Notes under the pieces: generated by a model
Databases searched by the model: none
What the model was told of the DNA's origin: nothing
The model's input: the letters and a program-made list of their open reading frames with translations, nothing else
In this document: positions 12,700-26,200 of the stretch, one piece after another
Position numbering within the stretch: the first letter of the stretch is position 1
Layout of the letters: each line of letters opens with the position of its first letter
Made by a program: the position numbers and the translations under genes
From: Schistosoma mansoni
Lineage: Eukaryota > Platyhelminthes > Trematoda > Strigeidida > Schistosomatidae
Direction of reading: 5' to 3'
Assembly (NCBI RefSeq): GCF_000237925.1
Contig: NC_031495.1
Location: forward strand, 41,568,210-41,632,209
DNA length: 64,000 nucleotides

Positions 12700-15600
12700 G
12701 TGACTACGAAAGTTCGCTACCTCGTCGACACTGGCGCAGAAGTTAGCGTTCTTCCAGCAAATCTCGACGACAGACTTCGCGAGTCTGTTTTAAGTTTACA
12801 GGCGGCAAACGGAAAGCCGATCGCTACTTACGGTAAAAGGTACGTCTACCTTAACGTGGGTTTACGCAAACCCATACACTGGATTTTCGTTGTTGCAGAC
12901 GTCTCTATGCCAATCATTGGTATAGACCTGTTACAACACCACAATCTACTCATCGACACACGCGCACGTAGGTTAATAGACGGAAACACTAAGTTATCCG
13001 TTTGCGTAACTCCTTGTTCTGGTTGCAGGTTATCCCCAGTCACGATTAAGCACACCATAGACCCCTTGTACCAAGCAGTACTCGACAAATACCCCGGGAT
13101 ATACCAATCGCAATCGAAATTAAGTTGTGTAACCAGCAATGTTACACATCACATCTCGACTACAGGACCACCTGTATTTTCGAAAGCCCGAAGACTCGCT
13201 CCCGAAAAGCTTAGGTTAGCTAAAAACGAATTCAACCACATGATGGACCTAGGAATAATTCGACCATCGAATAGTCCATGGGCATCCCCATTGCACATGG
13301 TCCCTAAAAAGGACAGCAATGATTGGCGGCCAACTGGTGATTATCGGCGTCTGAATGCTAAAACCATTCCCGATCGTTACCCGCTGCCTCATATTCACGA
13401 TTTGACAGCTACCTTGAAAGGTACAACTGTCTTTTCGAAAATCGACTTGGTTAAAGCTTATAACCAAATCCCGATGGCACCTGACGACATTCCCAAAACC
13501 GCCATCATCACTCCTTTCGGTCTTTACGAATTTCTACGAATGCCTTTTGGTTTAAGAAATGCGGCTCAAACCTTCCAAAGGTTTATAGACGACGTCTTCC
13601 GAGGTCTCAACTTCGTACATGCGTATGTTGATGACTGTCTAATAGCAAGTCCGGACAGAGAATCACATCTCAAGCATCTGGACATTGTTTTCGATCGACT
13701 CCAAAGGCATGGCATTACTGTCAACATTCAGAAATGCCAAATCGCAACTAACTCCTTAGACTTCTTAGGACACACTATTGATGCCCAAGGCATCCGACCC
13801 CTTAGGAGCAAAGTGGCGGCCATTCTGGATTACCCAGAACCGACCACGATCAAGCACTTACGAACTTTTAACGGACTCGTAAGTTTCTATAGACGGTTCA
13901 TACCTAAATGCGCATCCCTAATGAAACCGTTAACCGATCAACTTCGTGGAAATGCGAAATCAATTCGTTTAGACGACATAGCCCGTAAAGCATTCTCCAC
14001 AGTTAAGGAACACATCGCTAAAGCAACCCTGCTTGCTCATCAGGACACTCAAGCACCCATTAGTATCGCAGTAGACGCATCCCACTCAGCAATCGGAGCA
14101 GTCTTACAACAATGGGTTAACAACTCGTGGCAACCTTTAGGATTTTTCTCGAGACGGTTGCTAGACGCGGAATCTAGGTACAGCACGTTCGGTAGGGAAC
14201 TCCTAGCTATGTATTGTGCTGTACGGCATTTCCAACATTCCATCGAAGGAAGAGAATTCACGCTTTTTACTGATCATAAACCTCTTACCTTCTCTTTAAG
14301 TTCATCTTCAGACAAGTACTCACCGCGAGAGTCTCGACAACTCGACTACATTTCGCAGTTTACTTCAGACATACAACATATTTCTGGAGCAAACAATGTA
14401 GTCGCAGACGCCTTGTCTCGAATTAGCTCCTTGAACAGTTTCCAAGGAATCGACCTTCTTAAACTCGCTCAGCTTCAAAAAGAAGACATTGATCTTCAGC
14501 ATGAGTTATCCTCGACAACTCTAAAACTAAGTATTAAGCAGATGGGAACAGGTAAGGAAACCTTACTCTGTGACACATCTGCAGGTAGGGATCGTCCAAT
14601 TGTACCAAAACATTATCGCCGCAACGTCTTCAATACGTTGCACAATCTTTCTCATCCAGGTGCTCGTGCAACAATCGAACTTATAGCCGAACGCTTTTGT
14701 TGGCCTGGCATGAATAAAGACGTGAGGGAGTGGGCACGCTCCTGTGTAAGCTGTCAGAAATCTAAGGTGATCAGACACAACAAATGTCCCTTAGGCTCTT
14801 TCAAAACCCCTGACGCTCGTTTCGACCACGTCCATATAGATTTAGTAGGACCCTTACCCGACTCGAACGGATACTCATATCTCCTGACATGCGTAGACCG
14901 TTTCACGCGATGGCCAGAAGCAGTACCGATTAAGGACATTACTGCTGAAACCGTGGCCCGTGCTTTCGTCGAACGATGGGTAGCAAATTTCGGCTGCCCT
15001 TCCACAATCACTACAGACCGCGGACGCCAATTCGAATCTGGACTTTTCCGTTGTCTGACCTCACTATTAGGAATCACGCGTTTCCGAACGACCGCCTGCC
15101 ACCCACAAGCAAACGGGTTGGTAGAACGTTTTCATCGACAACTAAAAGCCTCATTATCAGCTTCAAACGTTTCACAGTGGACAGACGCTCTTCCACTCGT
15201 CTTACTAGGTATCCGCAATGCAGTGAAAGCTGACATTGGATACACGGCATCTCAACTCGTTTACGGAACGACACTCCGACTCCCAGGAGAATTCGTGGAT
15301 CCTTCAGCTTCTTCATTGAACATGGATCTAAACTCTTACACGAGTAGGCTTACAAACGCTATGCGTTCAGTTAAACCTGCTCACACTCGACCTCAATCAA
15401 CTGATGTTTTCGTTCAACCCGAATTACGACATAGTACACACGTCTTCGTTCGTCGAGACTCACATCGACGACCCCTCGAATCAGCATACGAAGGACCCTT
15501 CAAAGTTCTTCAACGCGAACCTAAGTACTATGTAGTCGATAAGAACGGTACGAACGATAGCATCAGTATCGATCGACTCAAAGCTGCGTACCTAGAAGGA

Positions 15601-15783
15601 AACCCTATCTACGTCGATTTTCCTTCGGTACAAGCAAACGACACAGCTACTACACTCGTAGTACCCTACACGACAACCGACACACAACTTGATACTTCGT
15701 CAACGTCGATAGAAAAACCTAAAACAACGCGTTCCGGAAGACGAGTAAGATTTCCAGAACATCTTAACGAATATTGCACGTAG
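12700..15783 (+). mobile_element. pol of the CsRn1-type element (protease-RT-RNase H-integrase)
   Basis: A single open frame of 1027 residues. Protease DTGAEV sits near residue 10. The reverse transcriptase spans about residues 190-370 with catalytic YVDD at 309-312. RNase H ([13 protein letters not shown]) lies near 455. The integrase has a zinc-binding H/C block near 648-690 and catalytic-core blocks [18 protein letters not shown] and [11 protein letters not shown] basic, threonine-rich tail follows. The domain order, with integrase after RNase H, is that of Ty3/gypsy elements. The reading frame differs from gag, as is usual in the family. Confidence 0.93.
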
Positions 15784-16288
15784 GACATAAGCTTTATCTT
15801 GAATTACCCTTTCATAGTTCATTATAAAATTTTTTTTAATATGCTCATTTTTTTATTTATATAAAAAAAAAAATTTTTATTTTTTTTTGAGCGTATATAT
15901 ATATTTTTATACATAAAAAAACCCAAAAGAAAACCTTTTTTTTTCCCGATCGCTTTTACGCTGTTTGTAAGTGTATCAGTTTATTTTTTTTCCGCTCATC
16001 TTGTGTCCTTACGCAAGTACGAGTGTATTTTCGACATGCACTCACACGTTCTATTTTTCCTCTTTTCCAGGACGGCTGGAAAAGAACGACGAAGTTTCGC
16101 AAGGAACCGAAATTTTCATTGTACTATATTTCTTTATTGCTACGTTGTACATTTTGGTCCCATAGTTTAAGGAAAGACGACCAGACGCTGCTAAACGAAG
16201 CAAGCTATCAGAAGAGTGTTTACCAACGACAAACTCGTTGGGTTTAAACTTCTGGCTGGTCACGTCTTAGGGGCATCACTACCTCACT

Positions 16289-16300
16289 AGGGGGGGAGTG
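16289..16300 (+). promoter_or_regulatory. polypurine tract of the CsRn1-type element
   Basis: AGGGGGGGAGTG lies three bases upstream of the 3' LTR, the expected plus-strand priming site for reverse transcription. Confidence 0.75.
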
Positions 16301-16303
16301 ATC

Positions 16304-16629
16304 TGTAGCTGTAAATAATTCCCCAAAATCAATAGCTCATTAGGTGTTCGACATTGGATGCTGACCACGTTGTTTAAGTGGACTTGTTTAGCTGAAGGCT
16401 TTCGGTCATGCATCCGCACCAGATCACGTTTCGACTCGGCGTGGGACACAGCTCCTACGTTTCATTAGCCAGCTCATAGAAAAGGTCCTCGATATATTGG
16501 TAACGAATCAAATATATCTTTCCTGCCTCCTCTCGTCTGACTTCTGATTTCTATCTGACTGGGAACGATCAAACATAGAAGGTGCTACTGGTATCCAGTT
16601 GTAAAACTAGAATATCCGTTGCATCATCA
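16304..16629 (+). repeat. 3' LTR of the CsRn1-type element
   Basis: Same 326 bp as 11315-11640 with about one difference. It is followed directly by the target duplication CCTG. It ends 575 bp before the NAT10 start codon and has the same orientation as that gene. Confidence 0.93.
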
Positions 16630-17204
16630 CCTGTATGTTTGCACACACTTCGTATCTTATTCAACATATGTCTGTCATTCATTTTTGTCTGCTATTAATA
16701 TCAATTAACGCTTGCTTAAAATGAGTTGGCTTCCCCGCCATCTCCAATGTGCGTCATTTGCTAATAAAACTGTAGTTGCCGCTTCACTTTGCTTTCTGAC
16801 ATTATGCACAGTTAAGACTTGTATTATAACGGTTATCATGGTGAACTATTAACGAAGCACGGTACTACATTATTGGAGGCCTCGCCGAATGAACACAGAA
16901 CATAATTGATAACCTCAACGTACGAACTCACAACAAGACGTAGGAGACAAATTCAAATGCTTTCAAGTGAACAATAACCTCTTGCAGTATAGGTCTACTC
17001 AATGTATGATTCATTCTTAAAATATGATACTGAAGGTTTGTCTGCATTTTCAGATCTTCAATCTCTGTAGAATTGACTAACTAGAAAATGAAAAGTGTAG
17101 TGGTTTTCTATTCAAAGCCTAAATCTATGTGGACATTGTTTTGATATACTAATTATGACAGCGGCTTTTCGAATTCCACATTTTGCCATTAAGGTCATTC
17201 GATA
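16630..17204 (+). promoter_or_regulatory. upstream region of NAT10 (presumed promoter and 5' UTR)
   Basis: A 575-bp spacer between the 3' LTR and the NAT10 start codon. No coding exon is seen. It must hold the promoter and 5' UTR unless transcription starts in or beyond the LTR element. No clear TATA box or other motif could be assigned. Confidence 0.45.
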
Positions 17205-20200
17205 ATGGGTCAGCTACACAAGTTAGACAATAGGATACAGATAATGCTTAAAAATGGCATTCTTCGAAAACATAGGTCGATGTTTGTCATGGTGGGGAAT
17301 AAAGGCCAGGATCAGGTAGCCGAAATTAGATTCAAGAAATTAATCTAAACTTTGGCGTCTAGGTCCCCATAATGCATCAAATTTTAAATTCACTCTCAAG
17401 TAAAGGACGGCTCAGCATTTTGTGGTGCTACAAAAAGGAGCTGAGTTTTAGCACGTAAGCTTTATTTTTTATTGTCATTTTCTTAGTCACCGCAAAAAGA
17501 ACCTCAAACTTTTGAAGTATGTTGTTCACGAATAAATCCTAATTTGTTTAGCAAAAGGCGGAAAGCAGGGTTAACATCTGATGCTACAATTTTTGAGCAA
17601 TTCGTATGCTCGACAGATATACGTTGGTGTTATTACGACGAGTCACATAAAATTCTTGGACAAACGTTCGATATGTGTGTGCTTCAAGATTTCGAAGCTC
17701 TGACACCAAATTTACTTGCTCGGACTATTGAAACTGTATCTGGTGGAGGTCTCATAGTGTTTTTGTTAAAATCTATGGCCTCTTTACAACAACTTTGTAC
17801 AATGGTTATGGTATGGTATTCTTCGTTCAATACTTAGTTTTTTCAGGATGTTCATTCTCGATATCGCACTGAATCCCAACACAATGTTGTCGGTCGATTT
17901 AACGAAAGGTTTTTACTATCATTGGCTAGTAACCCCCGATGTCTTGTATTAGACGATCGGTGGAATGTCCTACCATTGTCCCAGAAAGTTCTCAGTTCAC
18001 TAACGTCATTGCAGGCTGATATTAGCGATGAGTCTATTCTTCTGGAACAAAAGGAACTCCAAAAGCTCAAAGTAATGTCATTAAAGTTAAAATGTCACTT
18101 TATAATGATTAGATCATGAATAGTACCATGACGTATACTTTAAATTCATATTGTCAACTAACTACTTCATTTTATGTGCTAAATTTATTTCTATTATTCC
18201 AGTAAGTTATAACCCACAACCTAGTACTACGTCCAATCTAGTGGACACGTAATCTTTCAACCAGTCATGTACCTGTCCATTTTCCTACACATATTGTTTA
18301 TATAGGACAGTAAAACTATAGTAATGACGTGTTCGATACTCAATTGTACAGTTCTTTAGCCCAGTTATTCGGAACTTGTTCAGATGATTACTTGGTTGTA
18401 GCCGCGGTAATGGGGTTTTTTTGAGTGTAGTTATAGTGCCGTGAGTATCTAAATGTAGCCCGTTTGCACGATATAGTGAATTGAAAGTTGCAGTAGCACT
18501 CATGAAAAGAATATATTATGTTAAGCGACAGAGTTATACATAGAAGACTATTGGATTTCAAAATCGAAAAGATAATAAGATAATAAAATTGTGTTAGTGT
18601 GAACGATTCCGAGCCATGTCAGCTAAAATCTTATAACACTGGTCAATGTTACCACATTCATCTCAACCGGGTGGTTGGGATCTGTTGGTAGTAAACAGCA
18701 AATTCATTGTTGTCCTATATCTGAAAGATGCACTCTGTGTAAAAGACTGGTTACCACTTACTGTTTCGATTGCAATAAGCACTATACAAATGTTAACATT
18801 CCGAATGAATATCTGTCGATTTGGTATGCGCAATGATGACTCAGGTGACTAAACATAATCTATTGTCCCATGTTCTGAGATTCTTCAACCCAGCGATAAT
18901 AAAAAATTAGAGAAATTACATGTTTTATCAAAGAAATGGAACACGTAATATGTAAATAAACAGTCCTAAATTACATAACACATTGTCGGTTCCCGTCTAA
19001 TCGCATCTCAGAATTATGTGACTTTAGGGTCTCCAATATTCTCCGTTTTCCTATGTATTAAACAGTCAACATGTGATCGAATTATATTCCGGATGCTGTT
19101 GGTTGTGATTTTAGGTTTATTCTTATTAACTTATCAACTCTAAACAACTGTACAATAGATTCATTTATGCGTTAGTTGGTTTACTCCTTTAGTCTCATGT
19201 CTTTCAATTTTTTTTAGCTTCTCTGATTCGGAATGACTTTAAATGAAAACCTAAACTAAACATACGGTAGTTGGTTTGCGAATGTTACAAGTTCTACGTT
19301 ATTCATGAACATAGTATAGTCTATTTACGTGTTTCAGAATGTTTGATATAGGCGCATCATTTCAAAGCTTTTTTATGGTTTCTGTTATTTGTTTCCAGGT
19401 CTCCTTAGCTGAAGATGGCTCACCGTTTGCTCCTCTAATCAAGTTGTGTATCACATTTGACCAGGCTAAAAGTCTTGTCCAATTCTGTGCTTCTTTGGCT
19501 TCGGCTTCACAGTTACAAAATAAGGGTTGCAATAAAAGTACTCAGGTTGCTACCTCCCTGGCTATGGCAAACTCTCTTCTTTCCTCGATCGGAGCTGGGA
19601 CTAAGGAAACTAGTAGCTCATCGGCCTTTGTTGTTGTAACCTCCGGTAGAGGCCGGGGTAAGTCTGCAGCACTGGGACTTGGATTAGCTGCTGCTTTTGA
19701 AACTGGTATGCCCAACTTGTATGTTACTGCACCCAGTCCGGAAAACCTAAATACACTTATGCAGTTTGTTGTAAACGGTTTAAATGCTTTTCATTATGAA
19801 GAGCACCAGGATTATATTGTTAGTCGCTCAATGAATCCTGAACACAATCAAGCTATAGTTAAAATCGACGTTTACAGACGAAGTCACAGACAGTCTCTTA
19901 TATATTTACCGCCATGGGAAATGGCTGCCCTCTCGAATGTCAAACAAGCAGATCTAGTATGTGTAGACGAAGCTGCTGCCATTCCATTACCTCTTGTACA
20001 ATCCATTATCAGTGGTCCGAGAATTGTATTCATGGCATCCACTATTAATGGTTATGAAGGTACTGGTCGATCATTATCCTTCAAACTACTACGTCAACTG
20101 CGATCACAATGCACTATATCAGGGACTACAGCAAAGTTGTCAACCGACAATGTAAAATCTCAGTCTCTTCAGTCGACAGAGAAAAATAAAATATTGTTGG

Positions 20201-23200
20201 GGAAAGGTTTTCGATTAGGTAAATTTTTTAAAGTATTCTTGTTGTAATTTATTTATTTATTTATTTGAACACATAAACATTGGTACAAAAAGGCACCGAA
20301 TACATATGCGCCGCACAAATTTCATTTGATTTGTGTGAGGGCTGTGATACTGCCCAGGTGCCCAAACTGAAGCAGGTGGTTTTCTTAGGGGGCCACACCT
20401 GGGGCCTTCGACCTAAAGATCTGATCCACAAGGCAGTGGAGCATCATGAGGAGATGCAGTCCCATGGTAGCCGGTGACCTACGAGTGGTTCATACGCCAT
20501 TTGTTCCTTCAGGTTACTGGAGCCCATGTGCACCATTGGTTTGGAATCAGGGTTTTCCAACTCCCCTAGACGGACTCTCCTTGTCCATCAACCCGGTTAA
20601 AGCGCCGGGCATTCGCTTTTCGTCCTCTCAGTTTCGTAGACATTAGTAATGCCACGAGAAGGCAGTGAGTAGGACTTCTCTGTCAGAGGCTATATACGCG
20701 TGGCCATATGAGAGCATTTCGAGAGGCAGAGCGGACTCTCCCCACTCTCGGTCATACCAGGGCATTTGGGCATTTGTAATTCAACCCAGGTAATCGTTGC
20801 ATGTTTATTTTATTCGTAAAAATTCTTAACGACTGATGAGACTGAAATAGTATTCAGCACTGTATATAAATCATTGACAAAGGCTCCAGAAAAACTAAAT
20901 TAGATACACCACTTTTTATAGTTTGTTTTTGTCTTTAGATAGATGTTTTGGAAATATTCTCTTTGTTATTTATTACTAATTCGGAAGAGTACAAAGTGGT
21001 CAATGACATGTTATTAAATGTTAACACAAAGTTTACTAAAGAGACATCTGTCTAACTTCTCTTATTGACAATCAAATAATATCTTGAGAATGATTTTAAA
21101 CTTAGATAAATCAATCACGCTTATGTGTGTGCTTACTCTGCACATTTATCTTAATCTCGAACACCCTCTCCTTATCCCTTAATTATCACCAGTTACTTTG
21201 TTCCAGTAGCTATAATATCATGTCATTCTTCGTTCTAGTTGCTTACTTACGCCTGTTACCCCTCGTAGAGAAGCATAGGCTACCCTTCAACATTCTCCAC
21301 CGAACTCTGTCCTCGGTAATCCTTTTTAGTTGCCATTCATCTTTTTGACGTCTACTTTCAATTCCCGACGCAGTGTGTCCTTTGATCTTCTTTTACGTCC
21401 CCCTTCAGGATTCCAAGGTAGCTCTTATCTCACGATGCAGTTTGATCATTTCTGCAATCTATTTCCTATCCACTTCGAACGTCTTTTATTAATTTCCTCT
21501 CTTCAGTTGGAAGCTGGTTTGTTCTCTCCTAAAGTAGGCTGTTGATGATGGTATCCGGTCAACGAGCCAAGAATATCCTACGTAGAAAATTGTTTATAAA
21601 TGCTTGTACATTTTTGATGATGGTAGTAGTAATCCTCCAAGTTTCAGCTCCATATAGTAGAATTGTTTCGACGTTCGTCTGAAGAATCTGACTTTGACAT
21701 TAGTTGACAGTTGTTTTGAGTTCCTTACGTTCAACTGTAGGAGCGCTCTCCTTTCTTTGCCAATCCTCGCCTTTATGTCTGCATCCGATCCTCCTTGTTC
21801 ATTGATGCTGTCCAGGTACGTGAAAGTTTCCACCTCTTCCAGAGCTTCTCCATTAAGCGTAACTGGGTTGGAGTTCACCGTGTTGTATCTGGGGATCTTG
21901 CTTTTTCCTTTGTATATGTTTAAGCCTAATGATTCAGAGGCTTCTGCCACAGTGGTTGTCTTGACCTGGATTTGTTGGTGTGTATGGGATAGAAAGGCTA
22001 GGTGAACTGAGAAGCCCAAATCGTCGAGTTGCATGCAAGCTGTCCATTGTATTCCGTCTTCATTCTGATGGGATTATAATAATCTAGTGTCTAATCCGGT
22101 TATTAACCTCATTCATCGTCGTGGTATACTTTGTTAGGTCTTATATAGTTGAAGGTAGTTATCAGGAAATCCCAGGCGATTGTCTCCAGCTCTCCACTCT
22201 TTGTTTAATCTGTCCCTTTACTCATTACTCTGATGATTCTACTGTATTTTGTTAATCCTTTTTACCGTTGTCAAGTATGTCAGCTTAGTGACACACTTCA
22301 TACCAGGCTTTGTTTTGTCGAATGCTAGATTAATTCAGTATTTAGGTATTGCATCCGATTGATAAGTGCCTTGTTGTTAATTAATTAAGTGGTTGCTCGT
22401 ACATCGTATTTTAAATTATTTTAGAGTCACTATCTTATTCACTTTCATAACCCATTCAACGATACAACCTTTAAAATTGGCCTCATCTATATCAAAGAAA
22501 ATATCAACCATTCCTTATGATAAGCTTCAAGCAGATAATCTTTGTAGGCCAAGATTTTAGGTGTTTGACTTATTATCAGTTCGGATAATGCGATGAGAAG
22601 ACGAAGTTTATCAGTATTGTGCAGTATATTGGCAATACATTCGGAATAATCTGACCACACATATACTTGTTAAGACATAGTAAGCGAAAAATCAAAAGTC
22701 AACTAGACAAATTAGGACGTAAAGGGAAACAAGAATAAAAGTAAACTACACGATATGAAAACCAAGCAGGATAATGGATCAGTATTACAAGGGTAGAAAC
22801 AGATCGTTTTTGATCATATATAGAGGGTTTCAGTTTTTGTATAGCCAAGGCTTCAATAGACCTTAATATGTGCCCTTGAGAACTTTTGTACAAACTACAA
22901 GAGATGACTTGATATCAACTTTATGTATTGCCGAAATATATCACATAATTCTGATAATCTTCGGCTTCTCGTTGCATTATCCAAATTTATCAAAGTGGTT
23001 AACCGTTCCAAATTTTATTATCAATAGTTAGGAATTTCGTTCTTGGCAAGTGAGCAGGAGTCCCCAATGCACTGGTATTATAATGTGTTTTTCACCAACT
23101 TCCGAGCCAATATTCAGTCTGTTTTTAGTCTGGATCATAATTTCTAAACCGTAACATTGTTTACTTCTCTTACAGTTGATACTTCACGGGTTTTATTTGA

Positions 23201-26200
23201 AGTATCTCTTACTGAAGCTATTCGTTATGCTAGTGGTGATCCAATCGAAGCCTGGTTATTTGACCTATTGTGTTTGGATTGTGGAGAGTCTCTGTCTCGT
23301 GAACAACAAGCTAATGAAGCCAATATTTATCTTCCTCCTGTTGATCAATGCCAGTTGTATTATGTTAATAGGGATACTTTGTTTTCATATCACAAGTCAA
23401 CGGAAATATTTTTACATAGACTGATGGCTCTTTATGTTTCGTCACATTATAAAAATTCTCCAAATGATTTACAACTACTTTCTGATGCACCTGCTCATCA
23501 TATATTTTGTCTTCTTGCTCCATATGATCCTAAATCTGGGTGTGTACCAGAGGTTCTTTGTGTGCTGCAAGTTTCTTTAGAGGGGAAAATAAACAAGGAT
23601 CGAGTAATGCATAATCTTTCTCGTGGTTTACGTCCTTCTGGTGATTTGATCCCTTGGACATTGTCTCAACAGGTATTCTCCCACTAAGTATAAGATTGTG
23701 TTATTGGTTTTCTCTATATGGTGGATGCACGAAAAGTAGTGATTTAACTTTTTATCTCGAAGACGTTTTTTCAGATGATAATATCAGTAAAGTACAATAA
23801 TTCACTAGCTCCACTTTTAGATTCACTGGTGCCTATAAAAACAATCTGTAGCACAAAAGTTTTTTATATTTATTGTCATCGTAGCATTAATTCAGGAAAT
23901 CGATAAAGTAATTTAGACTGTGAGCTGTTTGGCCGTAAAGTGATAAAATCGAGTTATGTATACCTTAATTTCTCTGTCTACTATTTGGTTGGAGGAAAGT
24001 CATCAAGATCGGTCAAACTGTTATTGACTGAAGGGTAACATATTAGTCAAAGGACTTGAGTTGTAGCTAATAGATCATGGGTTCAAACTTAATATTCTGG
24101 GTAGCTGGTGTTGACCAAAGCTTGGAATATCAGACTTTATTTGATTAGTGAGCTTTATTCATTTTCCAGTTAATGATGTTCATAATATACCAGTGAATCA
24201 ATCAGTAGCCCAAGTTTCTTGTGGTTTCTATGTTCCTTAGACTAGAAGATTAAACAAGTTGATGTGTTCCTCAAATTTTATTAGCATCTGCTTATAAGTA
24301 AATAAATTTCCACCCTAGTTATTATGTCAATTACGTAAGTTATATTCAAATTATCTTTGTGTTTTTTTATGGGCTGATACCAGTGTTTCCAATCCTTTTT
24401 AGTTTTAACTAGATGTTTAGGTAGTGTAGTTGTAGTTTGCTTTAGAGAACAAATAAAATATGTCGATTCCTTTAATTCACAAGCTCAATTACATCCTTTT
24501 GATTATTTCATAGTGTGTTTGTCTCAATTGATTACTGTACTTGATTAATTCTTTGTTTTATAGTTTTGTGATGCCAACTTTGGTGAATTATCTGGTGTTC
24601 GTGTAGTACGAATAGCCACTCATCCTGATTATCAAGGTCTTGGTTATGGGACAAGAGCCTTGAAACTCTTATATGATTATTACAACGAGCAAACGGTAAG
24701 AGTTTTCATTTTATGAGTGAGAAGCTTCGCGCTATATTAATGACTGACCGAAAATTGTTTGCTTTTCCCTTTTAGGATATTACAGTTTTTCCAGAAAATC
24801 AGCATACTGACATCCAAACTGAACAGGTTGGCCGCAGTGGTTCTATTGAAGGGGCTAAAAGCTTGAACCAAACATCCAATAAATCTTTAAAACCCAAACC
24901 TTCAACCTTAGATTTTAACTGTGATTTAGATGAAGGAAACTATGACGATCAGGATGACTCAGATGCTAGTTTGGAATCAAATAATACAAGATTATCTGAA
25001 AACAAATCAAATCTTCTCACAGAAATAATAAAACGGCGTGAACCTGCGAGTCTGCCCCCCTTGCTTAGTCGTCTTAATGAACGTCCTTCTGAGAAACTTG
25101 ACTACATTGGTGTTTCTTTCGGTGCTACTCCCAGCTTGTTAAGATTTTGGAAACGATCAGGTTATGTTCCAGTTTATCTTCGTCAAAATATGGTAAGAGT
25201 TTTCTGATGACTATTTTGTGGTCATTTCGGTTATTTATGTTGGGAATGCTACTGCTTTGGCTTCTGTGTGATTTTTATATGTCAGTGCGAATCGGAGACC
25301 TTGAGAAATGCCATTCTTATGAATGCAGTATATACAAACGGGTTTTTTGGTGGAGGTAATAGATTCTTATGTGATAACTTATATTAAATTAGTACTTATG
25401 TGCTGACTAATTAAAAATAACAAGATGTAATACGTTAGCACACTAGTTCACATTATTACAATCTTTCGTAAAGACACCGACGAAAAACCGAGTCCAGATC
25501 GATGTAAGATATTAGAATGTTTAATATTTTGACTAGATCGAAAATGAATGTATATACCCTGCTAACATCAGTTTTATGCTGTATAAAACATTCTCATGTC
25601 TAGCTAATATGCAGTATCCTCCATATAATTAAAGTATACTAACGTACATCATGTAGTATGCTCTTCTGCTTGATGATAATATGATTTTGACTTTATACGG
25701 TTAGAACTTTTCCTCATATAATGTTGCACGTCACATTTTAATGTATAAATAAGAAAACTCGTTGTGCATCATATTTTACATAGTCTACGTGAGAACAGAA
25801 TGTACTAGTGCACATATTTTCATTATGATTCCATTGGTGATAGTAGAAATAGACACCTAACTCCAATAAAAATGTTTGTTCTCCTAATAACCAAGTTACT
25901 TTAAGTCTTACTTCTGTCACTCCAAATGGAACATAGGCCACCGACCAGCATTCTCCAACCCATTCTGTCCTGGGCCTTCCTTTCTAGTTCTACCCAATGT
26001 TTGTTCATTTTTCTCATGTCTGTCTCCATTTCTCGGCGTAATGTGTTCTTCGGTCTTCCTCTTCTCCTTAACCTTCAGGATTCCATGTGAGGGCTTGCCT
26101 TGTGACGCATTTGGGTGCTTTCCTCAATGTGAGTCTTATCCACTTCCAGCGCTTCTTCCTGATTTCTTCCTCCGCAAAATGGAATCTGGTTTGTTGTTTC

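Larger units (their letters stand above)
11315..16629 (+). mobile_element. Ty3/gypsy LTR retrotransposon, CsRn1/Boudicca-type, young
   Basis: A 5.3-kb element flanked by two 326-bp LTRs (TG...CA ends) and the 4-bp target duplication CCTG (11311-11314 and 16630-16633). A primer-binding site starts two bases after the 5' LTR and pairs with the 3' end of tRNA-Trp; a purine tract precedes the 3' LTR. Gag has a C-X2-H-X9-C-X3-C knuckle. That CHCC form and the tRNA-Trp primer are features I recall for the CsRn1 clade, which includes Boudicca of schistosomes. Pol runs protease, reverse transcriptase, RNase H, integrase. The LTRs differ at about one position, so insertion was very recent. Pol looks whole; gag looks broken, with about one or two breaks. 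No envelope gene is seen. Confidence 0.93.

Noticed and set aside
20203-20218. Earlier donor for NAT10 exon 6 (AAAG/GTTTTC)
   Set aside because: The downstream donor (TTAG/GTAAAT) is far stronger, has the right phase and adds residues aligning with human NAT10 (RL before the SARTLYEV-like block).
20829-20845. CTGATGAG...GAAA in NAT10 intron 6 as a minimal hammerhead
   Set aside because: Only a few bases separate the two boxes, so helix II cannot form, and no stem I or III is visible.
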